A stretch of 64,000 nucleotides of DNA from contig OW804095.1 in assembly GCA_942159475.1 (NCBI GenBank), forward strand, positions 91,215,740 to 91,279,739. Reading direction: 5' to 3'. The notes under the pieces are model-generated. The model made no database searches, was not told the origin of the DNA, and worked only from the letters and a program-made list of their open reading frames with translations. Both the position numbers and the translations under genes were made by a program. Source of the DNA: Sthenelais limicola (Eukaryota; Annelida; Polychaeta; Phyllodocida; Sigalionidae). This document shows positions 46,561 to 56,991 of this stretch, piece by piece (the first letter of the stretch is position 1; each line of letters starts with the position of its first letter).

Positions 46561-46957
46561 AAGCTGAAATATTGATATTGGTCGATATACAAGGTTTCTT
46601 TAAACAACTCTGTGGATCAAACAAAAACACTGGTTTACCTTAAGAAACACTGTTTATTGAGTTAAACATTGTTTTTCAATAGGAGAATGTGCATGCTATC
46701 TGGCTAACTGGCTTTAGCAGAATTGACAGTGACAGAGATACATCGCGAATGAGGAAGATAATTCGCTGGTTAGAGGAAATAATTAAGTCCCGAAGAAATA
46801 TGTGGGTCCATAAAAATGGGAGACACTGGATCCAGCAATGTTTATTTGGCAGGAAAGGGCAGTATAGGAATAGCTAATTAAGATTCATGGTCTGGGGTTG
46901 CACTTGGGGCTGCCAAGTGGTCTGGCCAGCGGAGCGCTATATCTTGGATAGTTCTTT
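46561..46957. other. No gene seen; junction before the Academ-like element
   Basis: Short AT-rich sequence with scattered AAACACTG words left from the minisatellite. The true left end of the next element may lie here. Confidence 0.45.
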
Positions 46958-48285
46958 TAGCAGGGGAGGAATTTGCTCAAATTGACATGAATAGTTCAGT
47001 TTGTGATACCTTTTTAAAATTTGGTATGCTGATAGAAGAGGTCCTGAGGTTTATAAAAATGGCCGGCTACAAGTTGACAGAGACCCCTGGTGGCCGGTAG
47101 CTGGAAAATACAAAATGGCCGCCACCAAACACCTAATACACACTGTATTGGCTTCTACTGACTCTATCTTGAAGTATAATACCATTTTATTGATGTTTTC
47201 AAGTATGGAGAACTCATTTCTGAAAGTTATTTTTGGTTTCAGGGTCATTTTCAAGGTAAAAAATCCAATATAGCATCTTCCATGGAAAAAGAATCTCATA
47301 TTTTAGCTTCTATTAGCACTCTATCCATATAAAAATAGCCCAACCTGGAATAAATTGCAACAAAAGGTTTCATGGTTGTTTCTAGTAATTTCAGATGTTC
47401 TGAACAACATATCCAAAGTTGAACAGAAAAGGAGTTCAGGAAAGTACAAAAAAAACGCTAAACAAAATGGCCCCAACTCATGATTTTAGACACAATATCT
47501 AAGGGTAAAATCAATATAGAATGCCATATTTCAGCTCCTGCTAGCCCTATAACCATGTATGATAACACTTTTTCTAGGTTTTGAGGGTCAAGGAATCTAT
47601 TTCAGGAATAATTGTTATGTTTCTAGGTCATTTTCAAGGTCAAAATCCAATATGACCAGTGCTGGGAAAGAGAATATCTTAATTTCTATAAGCACCAGTA
47701 TATATATGTGTAATTTTACTTTTTGTAGGCTTTGAGGTCCAATGAATCCATGTTTTAACTTAGTTATCCTGTCATACAATAATTTTCAATATACAAAGTT
47801 ATTTTATGATTTAATCCTTTCATTTAAATAGAGATGAGATTACTCATTGACATGATGCTTTTCACAATACAGCTTGTGTTTGTTTTTTTTACTTCATTTG
47901 ATCTCAAGCCCAAAATAATGATCCGATTCTAAATCTATAATCAAAAAGTATGAGGGGACATGTTGCCTAATAAGATTCTATAAAAAAGTTTGCATGTTTC
48001 AGACAGTTTATCCACAAAATTAACAAAAAAACGGGAAAAAACCCTAAGTCCTGGCTCAAATTATGTATTCATTATTATCTGTGCTCTGTGTATTTCCCGT
48101 TTTTGGTTTTTAAATAGCTTCATCCGACAGAGCAAATTCTGGGCTCACACCACATACCAAACTTTTAATTTTATATTGATTTTTGACTGAATAGCATTCA
48201 AATTAGTAGGGATGAGAAAACACAAATTTAATCAAGGTTTGAGTCAGTTCAGAGTGCTCTCTCTGAGGTCCGCGCTCTTGGCCCA

Positions 48286-48335
48286 CTCACCTATAAATAG
48301 CCAGCACCACAGCCACCTGGCTTAGTCTCCTCCTG
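48286..48335 (+). promoter_or_regulatory. TATA promoter of the transposase gene
   Basis: CCTATAAATAGCC (TATA core 48292-48299) stands in GC-richer sequence about 540 bp before the start codon. A TTAGTCTCC start-like word lies about 30 bases downstream. The leader is long and has no obvious intron. Confidence 0.5.
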
Positions 48336-48827
48336 GGTTTGGGGAAGAGAGAACGTTTCTACCTCGGTACTTGACCACTATAGGTCCTTTACATACCTGT
48401 ATTGCATAGTGAATTCCTGTTCTACATATAATTTATTCATAGCTCTTGTGCTATTACCCTCATTAAACCAAGTGAACCAACGAACCAAATATATAGATAT
48501 ACAGCATATACATAGGTCCTCAAAGCGCTTGGCTTACAGTTGAATATAAGGTATATTGTTCTCAAACTGGTCTGCCATATCTGTTAATATAATGGCTGGC
48601 ATTTTCATATAACTCAGCTACTGTTACATTATTCCTATTGGGAGCGGCCTGTTGGAGTGTTTTTCTCTTTGTTTTTGTGTCATTGTAGTGTCTTGCAGAT
48701 TAAGACTTTTTTTTCTCAAAATTTTAGTTTTGCCCTTTAGGGTTTTTGTACGGTGAAAGTTAGTATGTTGTGTAGTGTCCTAGACTAGGTTTCAATCTAT
48801 TATTGTGCCAGACAGGTGCCTTTGAAA

Positions 48828-51800
48828 ATGAATGAAAATCCTCTACAGTTGAGGAAGAACACTGATTGGGCGCTTTGTTGCTTTTGTCAATTAGAAACAT
48901 CTAAGAAGCTGATGCGTCCATATGAAAATGTGAGTTACTATAAAGCCTATGAAACAATTGAAAAGGACATAACACATTTTCTTTCAAATAATGTGCCACT
49001 TCCATATGGTATGACAAAGGAGTGTTTTATAGAAGAGGGGGAGGAATGCATTTCCAAATCACTGCTGAACAACAAGGCAGTGTATCATAAGCCATGTCGT
49101 GACAACATACGTACTCACATTGTTGAGCGCAAATTAAAAAAAAGGGCTAATAATGTGATAGAGCCTTCTTGTTCAGAGGTTAGCCCAAAGAAAACTCGGA
49201 GAAGTTTTGAAGCAAACTGTGATAGGAGACGACCACAGTGCGTCTATTGCTACCTGTATGAGGAGGACAACAGTGAGCCTATCAGCAGGGCTATGTCTGA
49301 GGGAAATAAAATGAAGGAATTGGCACAGAAAGCTGAAAACTGGGTTGTCTATGCTCGAGTTAATGCAGCATTTGATGCTACGGCTGGTGACCTCTACTAT
49401 CATAAGTCTTGCTACGTCAAGCTATCAAATGAGGCTCGGGCTGTCAAATTAAGAAAGTCAAAAAAGGAGAGCGAAATTCCAGCATTACAATATGACCCCC
49501 TTGTTATAGCTGAGCTCATTGCATTTATTCAACACAATGGAGGTGTGATGAAACTAGCACATATTAGGAAGCTCTATATTCAAAGGCTTCAGCAAGTTGG
49601 TTCTGATTGGCAAAGGCTAGCAATAAATATAACAAGATTTAAAGAACATTTACTAGTGAAATTAGGTGGTGAGTGGCAAGCATTCACTAAAGGGAGAGAT
49701 GTGTTGCTCTCATCTAAAATGAAAGCAGGTGCTTTGTTGTCAGAATCTCTGACCCTGGAACTGTCGGAAGAAGAGGCTAAAAAGATAATTGAAGTTGGGC
49801 TTCTCCTGCGAAAGCACATACTTTTATCTCAATCGCCTTTTACTGGATCATTCTCCCGTCAATGCTTGAGTGAGCCAGTACCAAATTCACTTTTGACACT
49901 TCTGCGGGTCTTACTTGAAGGTACATCCAGCATTCAAAATTCAGGAGAGGATGAGACTGTGAGTGGAAGAACTCATGTGGCTTGTACTCTTTCCCAGCTG
50001 TTAATTAGTAATGCAACAAGACGTTCTAGTAAAGCTCTGAACCTTTATCAATTGCGTGACAGAGAGACACCAGTGCCTCTTTACATGGGCCTGAAGTTAC
50101 ATGCTCATGATCGACAAAAAAATCTTATCAGGGAGTTTCATCAACTGGGACTTTCTGTTTCTTATGATCGTGTTATGGACATAAGGAGAAGATTTGCACG
50201 TGCAGTGTCAAAGAGGTTTAAAGATGAGGGTGTTGTTGTACCAACTAACTGCAAACGTGGTGTTTTCTCAACAGCGACAACGGACAATATTGATGTCTCT
50301 GGTAGGACTGATATGCATGGTACATCCATCACACTGATTGGTCATCTGGGGAAGAGCAATACAGGTACTGATCCTTTACCACTGACTTTGGATGCTTCAG
50401 AAGACATTCCAATTGAACTAGCTGATGAGTTTGCTGTGGTTCCTTTTGTTGAAGACATAGGAGGAGATATTAGTCTTGCATCTATACAAGAAGGTGGTGG
50501 GCGGCCAACTAAAAGTGCATGTTTGGGTATAGAGGAGGAAGCATGGTTGACCCATGTTCTGAGCATTAGCACAAAGGATAAGCTTAACAATGAGTGGGTT
50601 CTGGGTGAGGTGCCGGTCACCTTTGCAGGTTTCTTTTCAAAGAGTCAGGGGCGAGAAGATGTCAAGCCCCGTGCAGTTATTGGAGTATTTCCTGTATTCA
50701 CTGAAGAAAAGGCAGACACACTGAGTATGCAGAAGCATGCCATGCTTGTTGCCAAGAAAGCTATAGCTTTTGTAAATCCTGGCCAAATACCTGTTATTGA
50801 AGGTGACTGCCCCTTGTATGCCCGCCAGAAACGATGTCAGTTGCTTTACCCAGAGGACCTAGGTGAGCAGCAGATTGTTTGCATGATTGGCTTTCTGCAT
50901 CTTGAAATGTGCTCTCAAGAAGCAGGCGGAAAGTTGATGGGAGGTTCAGGCTGGGAGAGAATGTTCCACTTAGCAAAGATATTTACACCTGGAGTGGCAG
51001 CGTCTCTGCTTGGTGGAAAACATGTGAAAAGGACTCGCCAAGCATATCTTCTCACCTTGGCTTGGCTTGAAACATTGAGAAGACAGGCCTATGAGAAGTA
51101 CTGTCAACAACCTGGGCCCCATGAGTCATTCGAAATGTGGGAGCAACAGCTTTTCATGACATCTCCAACAGCATGTTTTTGGGGTAAAATAGTCCGGGAC
51201 TTCCTCTTGACTAGCTGTGCTTTTGTACGTAACCAGCGCCTTGGTAACTGGCCTGGGACACTGTCAGCTATTGATGATTTGTGTCCATACTTCTTTGCTT
51301 TGGGACACACTAATTATTCTTGGTGGGTCCCAGTATTTCTGAGGGACATGACTCAGCTTCCTCATCTCCATCCTGAAGTTCATGCCAATTTCATGGAAGG
51401 CCACTTTGTTGTCCAGCGAAGCGAGAAGAAGTTCAGTCTCATGGGCCTTGACCAAAGCCAAGAGCACAGTATTCAGTTGCTTAAAGAGGACAGTGGTCCC
51501 AAAGGCCTTTATGGCCAGGTTGAAGAAAAAATTGTAATTGAACTCTCAAAGGCAGAAGTTCTTAGGGTGATTGAGGAATTTGAATATGCAAGCATCCATA
51601 CAACTGCCTCAGACTCCATTGAACACCCAGAAAGTTCTGTATGTGAGCAACAACGATTCCTTAACCACCTCAAACTTCTGCTTGACCTTGTAGATCAGGA
51701 GATAATCATCAATCCTTATGAAGAGACATGCAATCAGTTGATGACTTTGGACACAGGGGAATATATGGATCCTGAGGTGAGCAACTGCCTTCAGGAGTTG

Positions 51801-53429
51801 CCAACCATTGGTAAAGCCATGTATTCAAAATTTGTAAAGGAGCGAATTGAGGAGTGTACCACACCACTCTCTGATGTCATCCCAAAGGCAAATCTCTACA
51901 CCTTCCTCCAACGACCGGCAGCAAACTTAAATAAAGGCACAGACAAACTAGCATCATCAAAAGCTTCAGCAGCAGTTGTAACACAGATGTTTGTTTCACT
52001 TCAAGCCCGTCCTGATTCAAACATGAAGGAGTTTTTCATGCATGAAAATGCTAGAGATCCACCTTCTTTATCTAATAAAGGCAAGCTGCGAGCTGGGACT
52101 AAATCACAAATTCTTGGCTGCTTGCCAGGTATGCCAGCACGGGGAAGAAATCCAAGCTCCAAACAGGCTTCTGTAATCATCCTAGACATGGCTGCTGTAA
52201 TACATTTCATCAAACCACAGCGAGCCAATATCTTTGGTGAATATACTTTTATGCATCTCCTGCCTTTCATGGAAAATCAGATCAACACATGTGCTACAAG
52301 AATAGATGCAGTCTGGGATTGCTATCCTCAGGATAGTCTAAAACATCAAACACGTGTGAAACGTCTTGGTGAGACAGTTGCTCGAAGGACAAGAGTTTCA
52401 GAAAAGGTCCCCATCCCCAAAGGAAAAGATTGGCAGGCATTCCTGAAAGTTAGTGAAAATAAAGATCAACTCTTTCAGTTTCTATCTGATGAGCTTGTGA
52501 AGGCAACTTCCAGATCTGAGTACCAGCTCTTGACAACAAAGCGGGAACTTGTGCTGTCTAACAAGCTATTAGAATTGTCTGACATCACTCCATCTGACCA
52601 TGAGGAGGCAGACACACGGATGATGCTGCACCTGCACCATGCCATCATTGCCGGTCATAAGAGGGCTTTCATCAGGACTGTTGATTCTGATGTCATTGTC
52701 TTGTCTGTCCATCTCTTTACAACATTTGAAAGTCTGGGGCTTATTGAGTTGTGGGTTGGCTTTGGCAGTGGAAAGGCATACACTGATATACCAGTTCATG
52801 AACTTTCTTTGCAGCTTGGACCTGATAGATGTAAAGCACTTCCATTTTTCCATGCCTTTACAGGTTGTGACATAACATCTAGCATGCTAGGCATTGGGAA
52901 GAAATCTGGATGGAATGCTTGGATGAACTTTCCTGATGTCACTGAGACAATGGTAAGCTTAATTGAAAATCCACAAGAGCTGACAGAGGATTCCCTCCAC
53001 ATGCAGCGCATTGAACAACTTACAGTGCTCATGTACAGTAAGAACTGTTCCTGTGTTACAGTAAATGATGCACGACAACTATTGTTCACTCACAGTCTTA
53101 GGTCCTTAGAGAGCATCCCCCCCACTAGAGCAGCCTTGTACCAGCATGTTAAAAGAACAATTTTGGTGTCAGCTTTCATTTGGCATCGAGCCTTGGAGAA
53201 GCGATTATGTCTGCCAGATCCTGCAAAGTATGGTTGGGAATGGAATGGGCGCGTCAAGACATGGATTCCATATTGGACAGACTTGGGAGATGCTAGTGCA
53301 TCCTGTTCACTCATGCTTCACTGCACTTGCATGAAAGCATGTAAAGGGAGGTGCAAATGTTTTAAAGCAGGATTGAGGTGCACACCATTGTGCAAATGTC
53401 AGGGTGGTTGCTGCAACAACCTTGAGTGA
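48828..53429 (+). CDS. Academ-like transposase with XPG/PIN-type nuclease and CXC domain
   Basis: A single exon of 1533 codons from the first ATG in frame; no stop or shift interrupts it. Two N-terminal cysteine/histidine modules are seen (CCFCQLE...YHKPC, about residues 18-95; CVYCYLY...YHKSC, about 135-205). A middle region contains FMEGHFVVQRSEKKFSLMGLD (from about 855). The C-terminal half holds nuclease-like motifs: LDMAAVIHFI (about 1120), EEADTRM (1259-1265), TVDSDVIVLSV with Asp 1286 and 1288, and FTGCD with Asp 1348. Acidic residues in this order fit an XPG/FEN-PIN fold, which is known from Academ transposases. The end is a tesmin/TSO1-type CXC cluster (1499-1533, CMKACKGRCKC...LCKCQGGCC), a known DNA-binding domain. 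It should cut and move the element's ends. The family label is from memory of motifs. Confidence 0.75.
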   Translation: MNENPLQLRKNTDWALCCFCQLETSKKLMRPYENVSYYKAYETIEKDITHFLSNNVPLPYGMTKECFIEEGEECISKSLLNNKAVYHKPCRDNIRTHIVERKLKKRANNVIEPSCSEVSPKKTRRSFEANCDRRRPQCVYCYLYEEDNSEPISRAMSEGNKMKELAQKAENWVVYARVNAAFDATAGDLYYHKSCYVKLSNEARAVKLRKSKKESEIPALQYDPLVIAELIAFIQHNGGVMKLAHIRKLYIQRLQQVGSDWQRLAINITRFKEHLLVKLGGEWQAFTKGRDVLLSSKMKAGALLSESLTLELSEEEAKKIIEVGLLLRKHILLSQSPFTGSFSRQCLSEPVPNSLLTLLRVLLEGTSSIQNSGEDETVSGRTHVACTLSQLLISNATRRSSKALNLYQLRDRETPVPLYMGLKLHAHDRQKNLIREFHQLGLSVSYDRVMDIRRRFARAVSKRFKDEGVVVPTNCKRGVFSTATTDNIDVSGRTDMHGTSITLIGHLGKSNTGTDPLPLTLDASEDIPIELADEFAVVPFVEDIGGDISLASIQEGGGRPTKSACLGIEEEAWLTHVLSISTKDKLNNEWVLGEVPVTFAGFFSKSQGREDVKPRAVIGVFPVFTEEKADTLSMQKHAMLVAKKAIAFVNPGQIPVIEGDCPLYARQKRCQLLYPEDLGEQQIVCMIGFLHLEMCSQEAGGKLMGGSGWERMFHLAKIFTPGVAASLLGGKHVKRTRQAYLLTLAWLETLRRQAYEKYCQQPGPHESFEMWEQQLFMTSPTACFWGKIVRDFLLTSCAFVRNQRLGNWPGTLSAIDDLCPYFFALGHTNYSWWVPVFLRDMTQLPHLHPEVHANFMEGHFVVQRSEKKFSLMGLDQSQEHSIQLLKEDSGPKGLYGQVEEKIVIELSKAEVLRVIEEFEYASIHTTASDSIEHPESSVCEQQRFLNHLKLLLDLVDQEIIINPYEETCNQLMTLDTGEYMDPEVSNCLQELPTIGKAMYSKFVKERIEECTTPLSDVIPKANLYTFLQRPAANLNKGTDKLASSKASAAVVTQMFVSLQARPDSNMKEFFMHENARDPPSLSNKGKLRAGTKSQILGCLPGMPARGRNPSSKQASVIILDMAAVIHFIKPQRANIFGEYTFMHLLPFMENQINTCATRIDAVWDCYPQDSLKHQTRVKRLGETVARRTRVSEKVPIPKGKDWQAFLKVSENKDQLFQFLSDELVKATSRSEYQLLTTKRELVLSNKLLELSDITPSDHEEADTRMMLHLHHAIIAGHKRAFIRTVDSDVIVLSVHLFTTFESLGLIELWVGFGSGKAYTDIPVHELSLQLGPDRCKALPFFHAFTGCDITSSMLGIGKKSGWNAWMNFPDVTETMVSLIENPQELTEDSLHMQRIEQLTVLMYSKNCSCVTVNDARQLLFTHSLRSLESIPPTRAALYQHVKRTILVSAFIWHRALEKRLCLPDPAKYGWEWNGRVKTWIPYWTDLGDASASCSLMLHCTCMKACKGRCKCFKAGLRCTPLCKCQGGCCNNLE

Positions 53430-54824
53430 TGTGAAATGGCATTACTCTTACTAACACTTAAAACAAACTCATTTTGCAGAACTTAAGTTTTTTTTACATT
53501 TTACCTTTTTACCATTAATATTGAACTTAAAAAAGATCAGAAATAATAGCTTTTGACCTTAGAAATGACCTTTAAATACAAGATGGACCCCAGAATTGGA
53601 TTCCTTGCACATTAAAACATAGACAAATTGGTATCATACATTGATATAGTAATTATAGGTGCTGAGATAGGATATTGTTGTTTTGAATGTTGTTGTTGTA
53701 ATAGTTTTATTTCAAGAGTCATTTTTACATTTCCATTATTCTCGAAATAGGACAATCATTTCATAGCTTATTTCTAAGTACAATAACAATTTCCATCTGC
53801 GGATTTACATTCGCAGCTCTTCCAGGGCGTCCCTTGAATCTCTGATCAGCTAACAAATATTTCTTATTTCTGATGTAGTTCTCATTTTTGTACTGTTTCC
53901 ACGTCTATTACGATACAATCTATATTGTTTAACATAAAATCTCTTTATAAGAGAAAACAAACATTTAGAGATATCCCAATCACTCTCGAGATTATCCTTC
54001 AATCTGTACATTAGTACCTATTATCGTACATAACCTTTTTAAGATTTGATAAGATAAGATAGTACATGGACTTACATGCCAAAGTTAGCTTTTTCTATAT
54101 ATATATATACTAATGATACTCTAAGTATCATTTACAATCATCATTAATATCTTTGATACTTTACTCTGCTTCTTACTCTACTTCTTACTCTACTTTCCCT
54201 TAATTTACTAATCATACCGCACTAACAATGTTATCTCTCGGTTTCTCACCTCTTCTTGACATAAAAAGTTTAAAATCTTCCTTCAATATACAAGATTTTC
54301 CCTCTTTTGGTAACCCATTCCACAGGATGGGTATTTGATAAAATAAAGATTTTTTTACCATCTCAGTGTTTGGCTTTGGTATTTTCATCATTTTCCCATT
54401 GGATAGTGATCTAAGATTTATTTCTCTATTGTCTATAAATTCATGTTTTAAGCTTAATCCATGGGCTAGTTCTAATAAATGATCCTAAGAGAGCATCCCC
54501 CCCATATGGTGGCCATATTGCATTTTGACCTTGAACTTGACCTTAAAATTTACCTTCATACAGATCAATGATTTCTAAAATAGGTTGCTGGCAACATAAA
54601 ACATAGAAATATGGTATGATACAAGATATATGGTGCTAGCAGTAGTGGAGATATGAGATTCTTGTTCGACAGCGGCAGCCATATTGGATTTTGACCTTGA
54701 AAATGACCTTGAATAAAAAAATAACTTTCAGAAATGGATTCCTCATAGTCAAAAACATCTATAAGTTGGTATTATACTTGAAGATACAGTTATTAGAAGC
54801 CAAGATATGGTGCAGTTGGTTTTT
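53430..54824. other. 3' region of the Academ-like element
   Basis: Contains GACCTT/ATGACC repeats at 53.55, 54.52 and 54.68 kb that mirror the left arm. Between 53.64 and 54.48 kb is AT-rich sequence that may be a separate insertion. The word AGAGAGCATCCCCCCCA at about 54488 also occurs in the coding sequence at about 53109. Confidence 0.5.
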
Positions 54825-54983
54825 GGTGGCGGCCATTTTGTAATTTGCAGCTACCGGCCACCAGGGGTGTCTGTCAACTTGTAGCCGGCCGTTTTTGTGA
54901 ACTTCATAACCTGTTCTAACAGCATACCAAATTTTAAGAAGGTATCACAAAGTGAACTATTCTGACAACTTGCTCCCCCGCTA

Positions 54984-55569
54984 TTTGAGGAAATGTTCCA
55001 GAAGGGGAAAAGACTCTCAAGAAGACTTGTTCCCATCGACCGTCGCCTAACTGACCATGGTTGATGTAAGTTTGCATGCATGTAATCAACCACTCACAAT
55101 ATATTTCCCTCTAAGTTATGTGTGGCGCCCGTTGCATAAGAAATCTTTACTGAAAATGTTACTTGCTTAGGTAGGAAATGCCTACTGTAGGAAAATAAAT
55201 TAGCAATATCTGTACACCAAATTACTTTTTAAAGATCCTTATCAGTTGCTTAGCAAGTAAATGAAACGTATAAACTGATGGTACAGAGCGCAATGCATCC
55301 ATATGAGTCAGGTCGTCTGGCGTCAGGATATGCACAATTTACCATTCTACACATTATAATACATTTTACTAAATTAGACAGAAATGACACATACCCGGTA
55401 TATATGAATATATGTGGTATTGCTTTGATTAAGGAATATGTTTGATTAAATTGAACTATTGTGTAAACCAATTTTTTTTAAATTCGGGTTATTTAAGAGG
55501 ATTGGTGAAACTAAATTGTACATCATTTCCAGGCGACTTCACCCATTATATAACGCAAGATGCACCTAC
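54984..55569. other. Probable GPCR intron sequence; no feature seen
   Basis: AT-rich sequence between the transposon and the GPCR splice donor, read as intron on the minus strand. Confidence 0.5.
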
Positions 55570-56089
55570 CTTGTGCAAAGCTGTTGAACTTACAGAAGAA
55601 AGCGCCGAGGACCCAGCCTTCGGTGAGATTATCTACGAGATGTACCCAGGTACATGAAGTGGTCACCATAAGGTCCGACACAGCTAGGTTCACAATGTAG
55701 CAATTGGTTGTTGTGCGCATGTGTTTATTCCTCCAAACAATATACACCACCAACATGTTGCCCATAAGGGCCAGCACTATTATCACAGAGGTGAATGCGA
55801 TCTTCATTGCAACTTCCCAAGCAGGATGAAATGTAATTACTCCTGGGTATTTATATTGACTGGTATCTTCTGTGAAGAGTTCGTCCCTGCGGGTATCATT
55901 TAATCCTGATAATACTGGCTGAGATAGGTTTTTCAGGAGATGCGCTATTTCTTGGGTAAACACGCCAAGATTAGATTGGCTTGCTGTCAGAGACGTCATG
56001 CTCACAGTTGAATATTTTATATTCGGATTATATTTGGGAGAAATAGAAGTTGTTGGGGAAAACTTCATTGGTGGCACACTCGAATCCAT
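55570..56089 (-). CDS. Class A (rhodopsin-type) peptide GPCR, first coding exon
   Basis: The minus-strand ATG at 56089 opens an extracellular N-terminus of about 90 residues with an Asn-Leu-Ser glycosylation site. TM1 follows with the family GN (FTSVIIVLALMGNMLVVYIVW), then a basic loop RNKHMRTTTN and TM2 with NLAVSDL, whose Asp is the conserved sodium-site residue. The first extracellular loop has the usual Trp (EGWVLG) and the Cys of the TM3 disulphide (FFCK). The exon ends after FAQ at a perfect donor, AAG|GTAGGT, at 55570/55569. TM3-7 must be on later exons to the left, none seen in the window. It is of neuropeptide-receptor type; the ligand is unknown. The neighbouring transposon would lie in intron 1. 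Confidence 0.85.
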
Positions 56090-56991
56090 GTTGTCTTTAC
56101 CGCAATTCTGAAATATTCAGCTTGGGGAGTTTTCTTTTCACCTTTTCCCAAGCTCGCTTGTTTCCTGGGTTGTTTCCCTACGCGATGGTCAAATAGAAGA
56201 ACATGCAATGATTTTATAACTCCTTATAAACACGCACTTTTTTCCAAACAAAGGACACAATTCACCTGTCGCTGAAAACAAAACTGCTATCTCGATCAAC
56301 TTGACTCGTGCGAGCTGAACATGCGAGAGATCTCCACAGACACGCAAATATTTCTCCCTGTTTTTGTTTAAAAATGAGATTGATTGAAAATCTGGTCTTT
56401 GTGCATCGTTCACACAGCAATGTTTGAATTCTAGATATGTGGAACAGTATATACATATATATATGTATATTATATCCTACTGTCCTACTGTGAGAGACAC
56501 CGATTGAGAAATGAATACCAGGGTGTATGTATCTGGGTACTTAAGCTCCAATGATATAGGACGTGCAGTCGCTGCCAGATGCTCGTCTTCTGCTCCAACT
56601 AAAACCCATTTGAGCAGTTCCCTCTCCTAATAAGACGACAAGCTTGCTCGCCGAACTGGGATAAACTATTGAGCTGCCGCCCAGTGGCATTATTGCGAAC
56701 CTGCTGAATCAATTGCTCCACAAAAGGAATATAGTAAGGAAAAGCTTTTTAAAAATATTGTTCAAGGCAGAAAGTTAGCACTTCATAAAGTATTAATACT
56801 GGTTTGATTACCATTACATTAGAGCTAATTCTGAGATGAAGAAAAAGAATGTGGTAATGAGGTTCATGAGTCAAGTTGTCAGTATAATTTAGCAGAATTG
56901 CGAGATGCTACTGGAAAATGAGATCGCAAAATAATGGATTTTGACCATCATATTTTAAAAGATGGGATCAGGCAGATGCCAACGATGAGCC
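56090..56991. other. Upstream of the GPCR exon; possible 5' UTR or promoter
   Basis: Sequence before the start codon holds a TATATATATGTATATTATA tract near 56455 and a GC-richer block at 56560-56700. I cannot place a transcription start. No other gene is seen. Confidence 0.45.

Larger units (their letters stand above)
46958..54983 (+). mobile_element. Academ-like DNA transposon, about 8 kb, apparently intact
   Basis: Inverted repeats of about 150 bp bound the element (46958-47115 and 54825-54983). They share TAGCRGGGGAG near the tips, ATAGTTCA(G/C)TTTGTGATACC, AAAATTTGGTATGCTG, GGCCGGCTACAAGTTGACAG and CCCCTGGTGGCCGGTAGCTG. Inside each arm a motif near CATATTGGATTTTGACC...TTGAAAATGACC repeats (inverted at 47.22 and 47.63 kb, forward at 53.55, 54.52 and 54.68 kb). 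One long transposase gene with its own TATA box lies between. The exact termini and target duplication are not resolved. It lies just 3' of a host GPCR exon and antisense to it. Confidence 0.7.

Noticed and set aside
45342..46567. Several overlapping open frames around the GGGCAACC/CAGTGTTTCTGG repeats
   Set aside because: Low-complexity minisatellite translations on both strands.
48828..53429. Transposase gene as a host CXC (LIN54/tesmin-like) gene
   Set aside because: Only the last 35 residues are CXC-like; the nuclease-type motifs, single exon and flanking inverted repeats fit a transposon.
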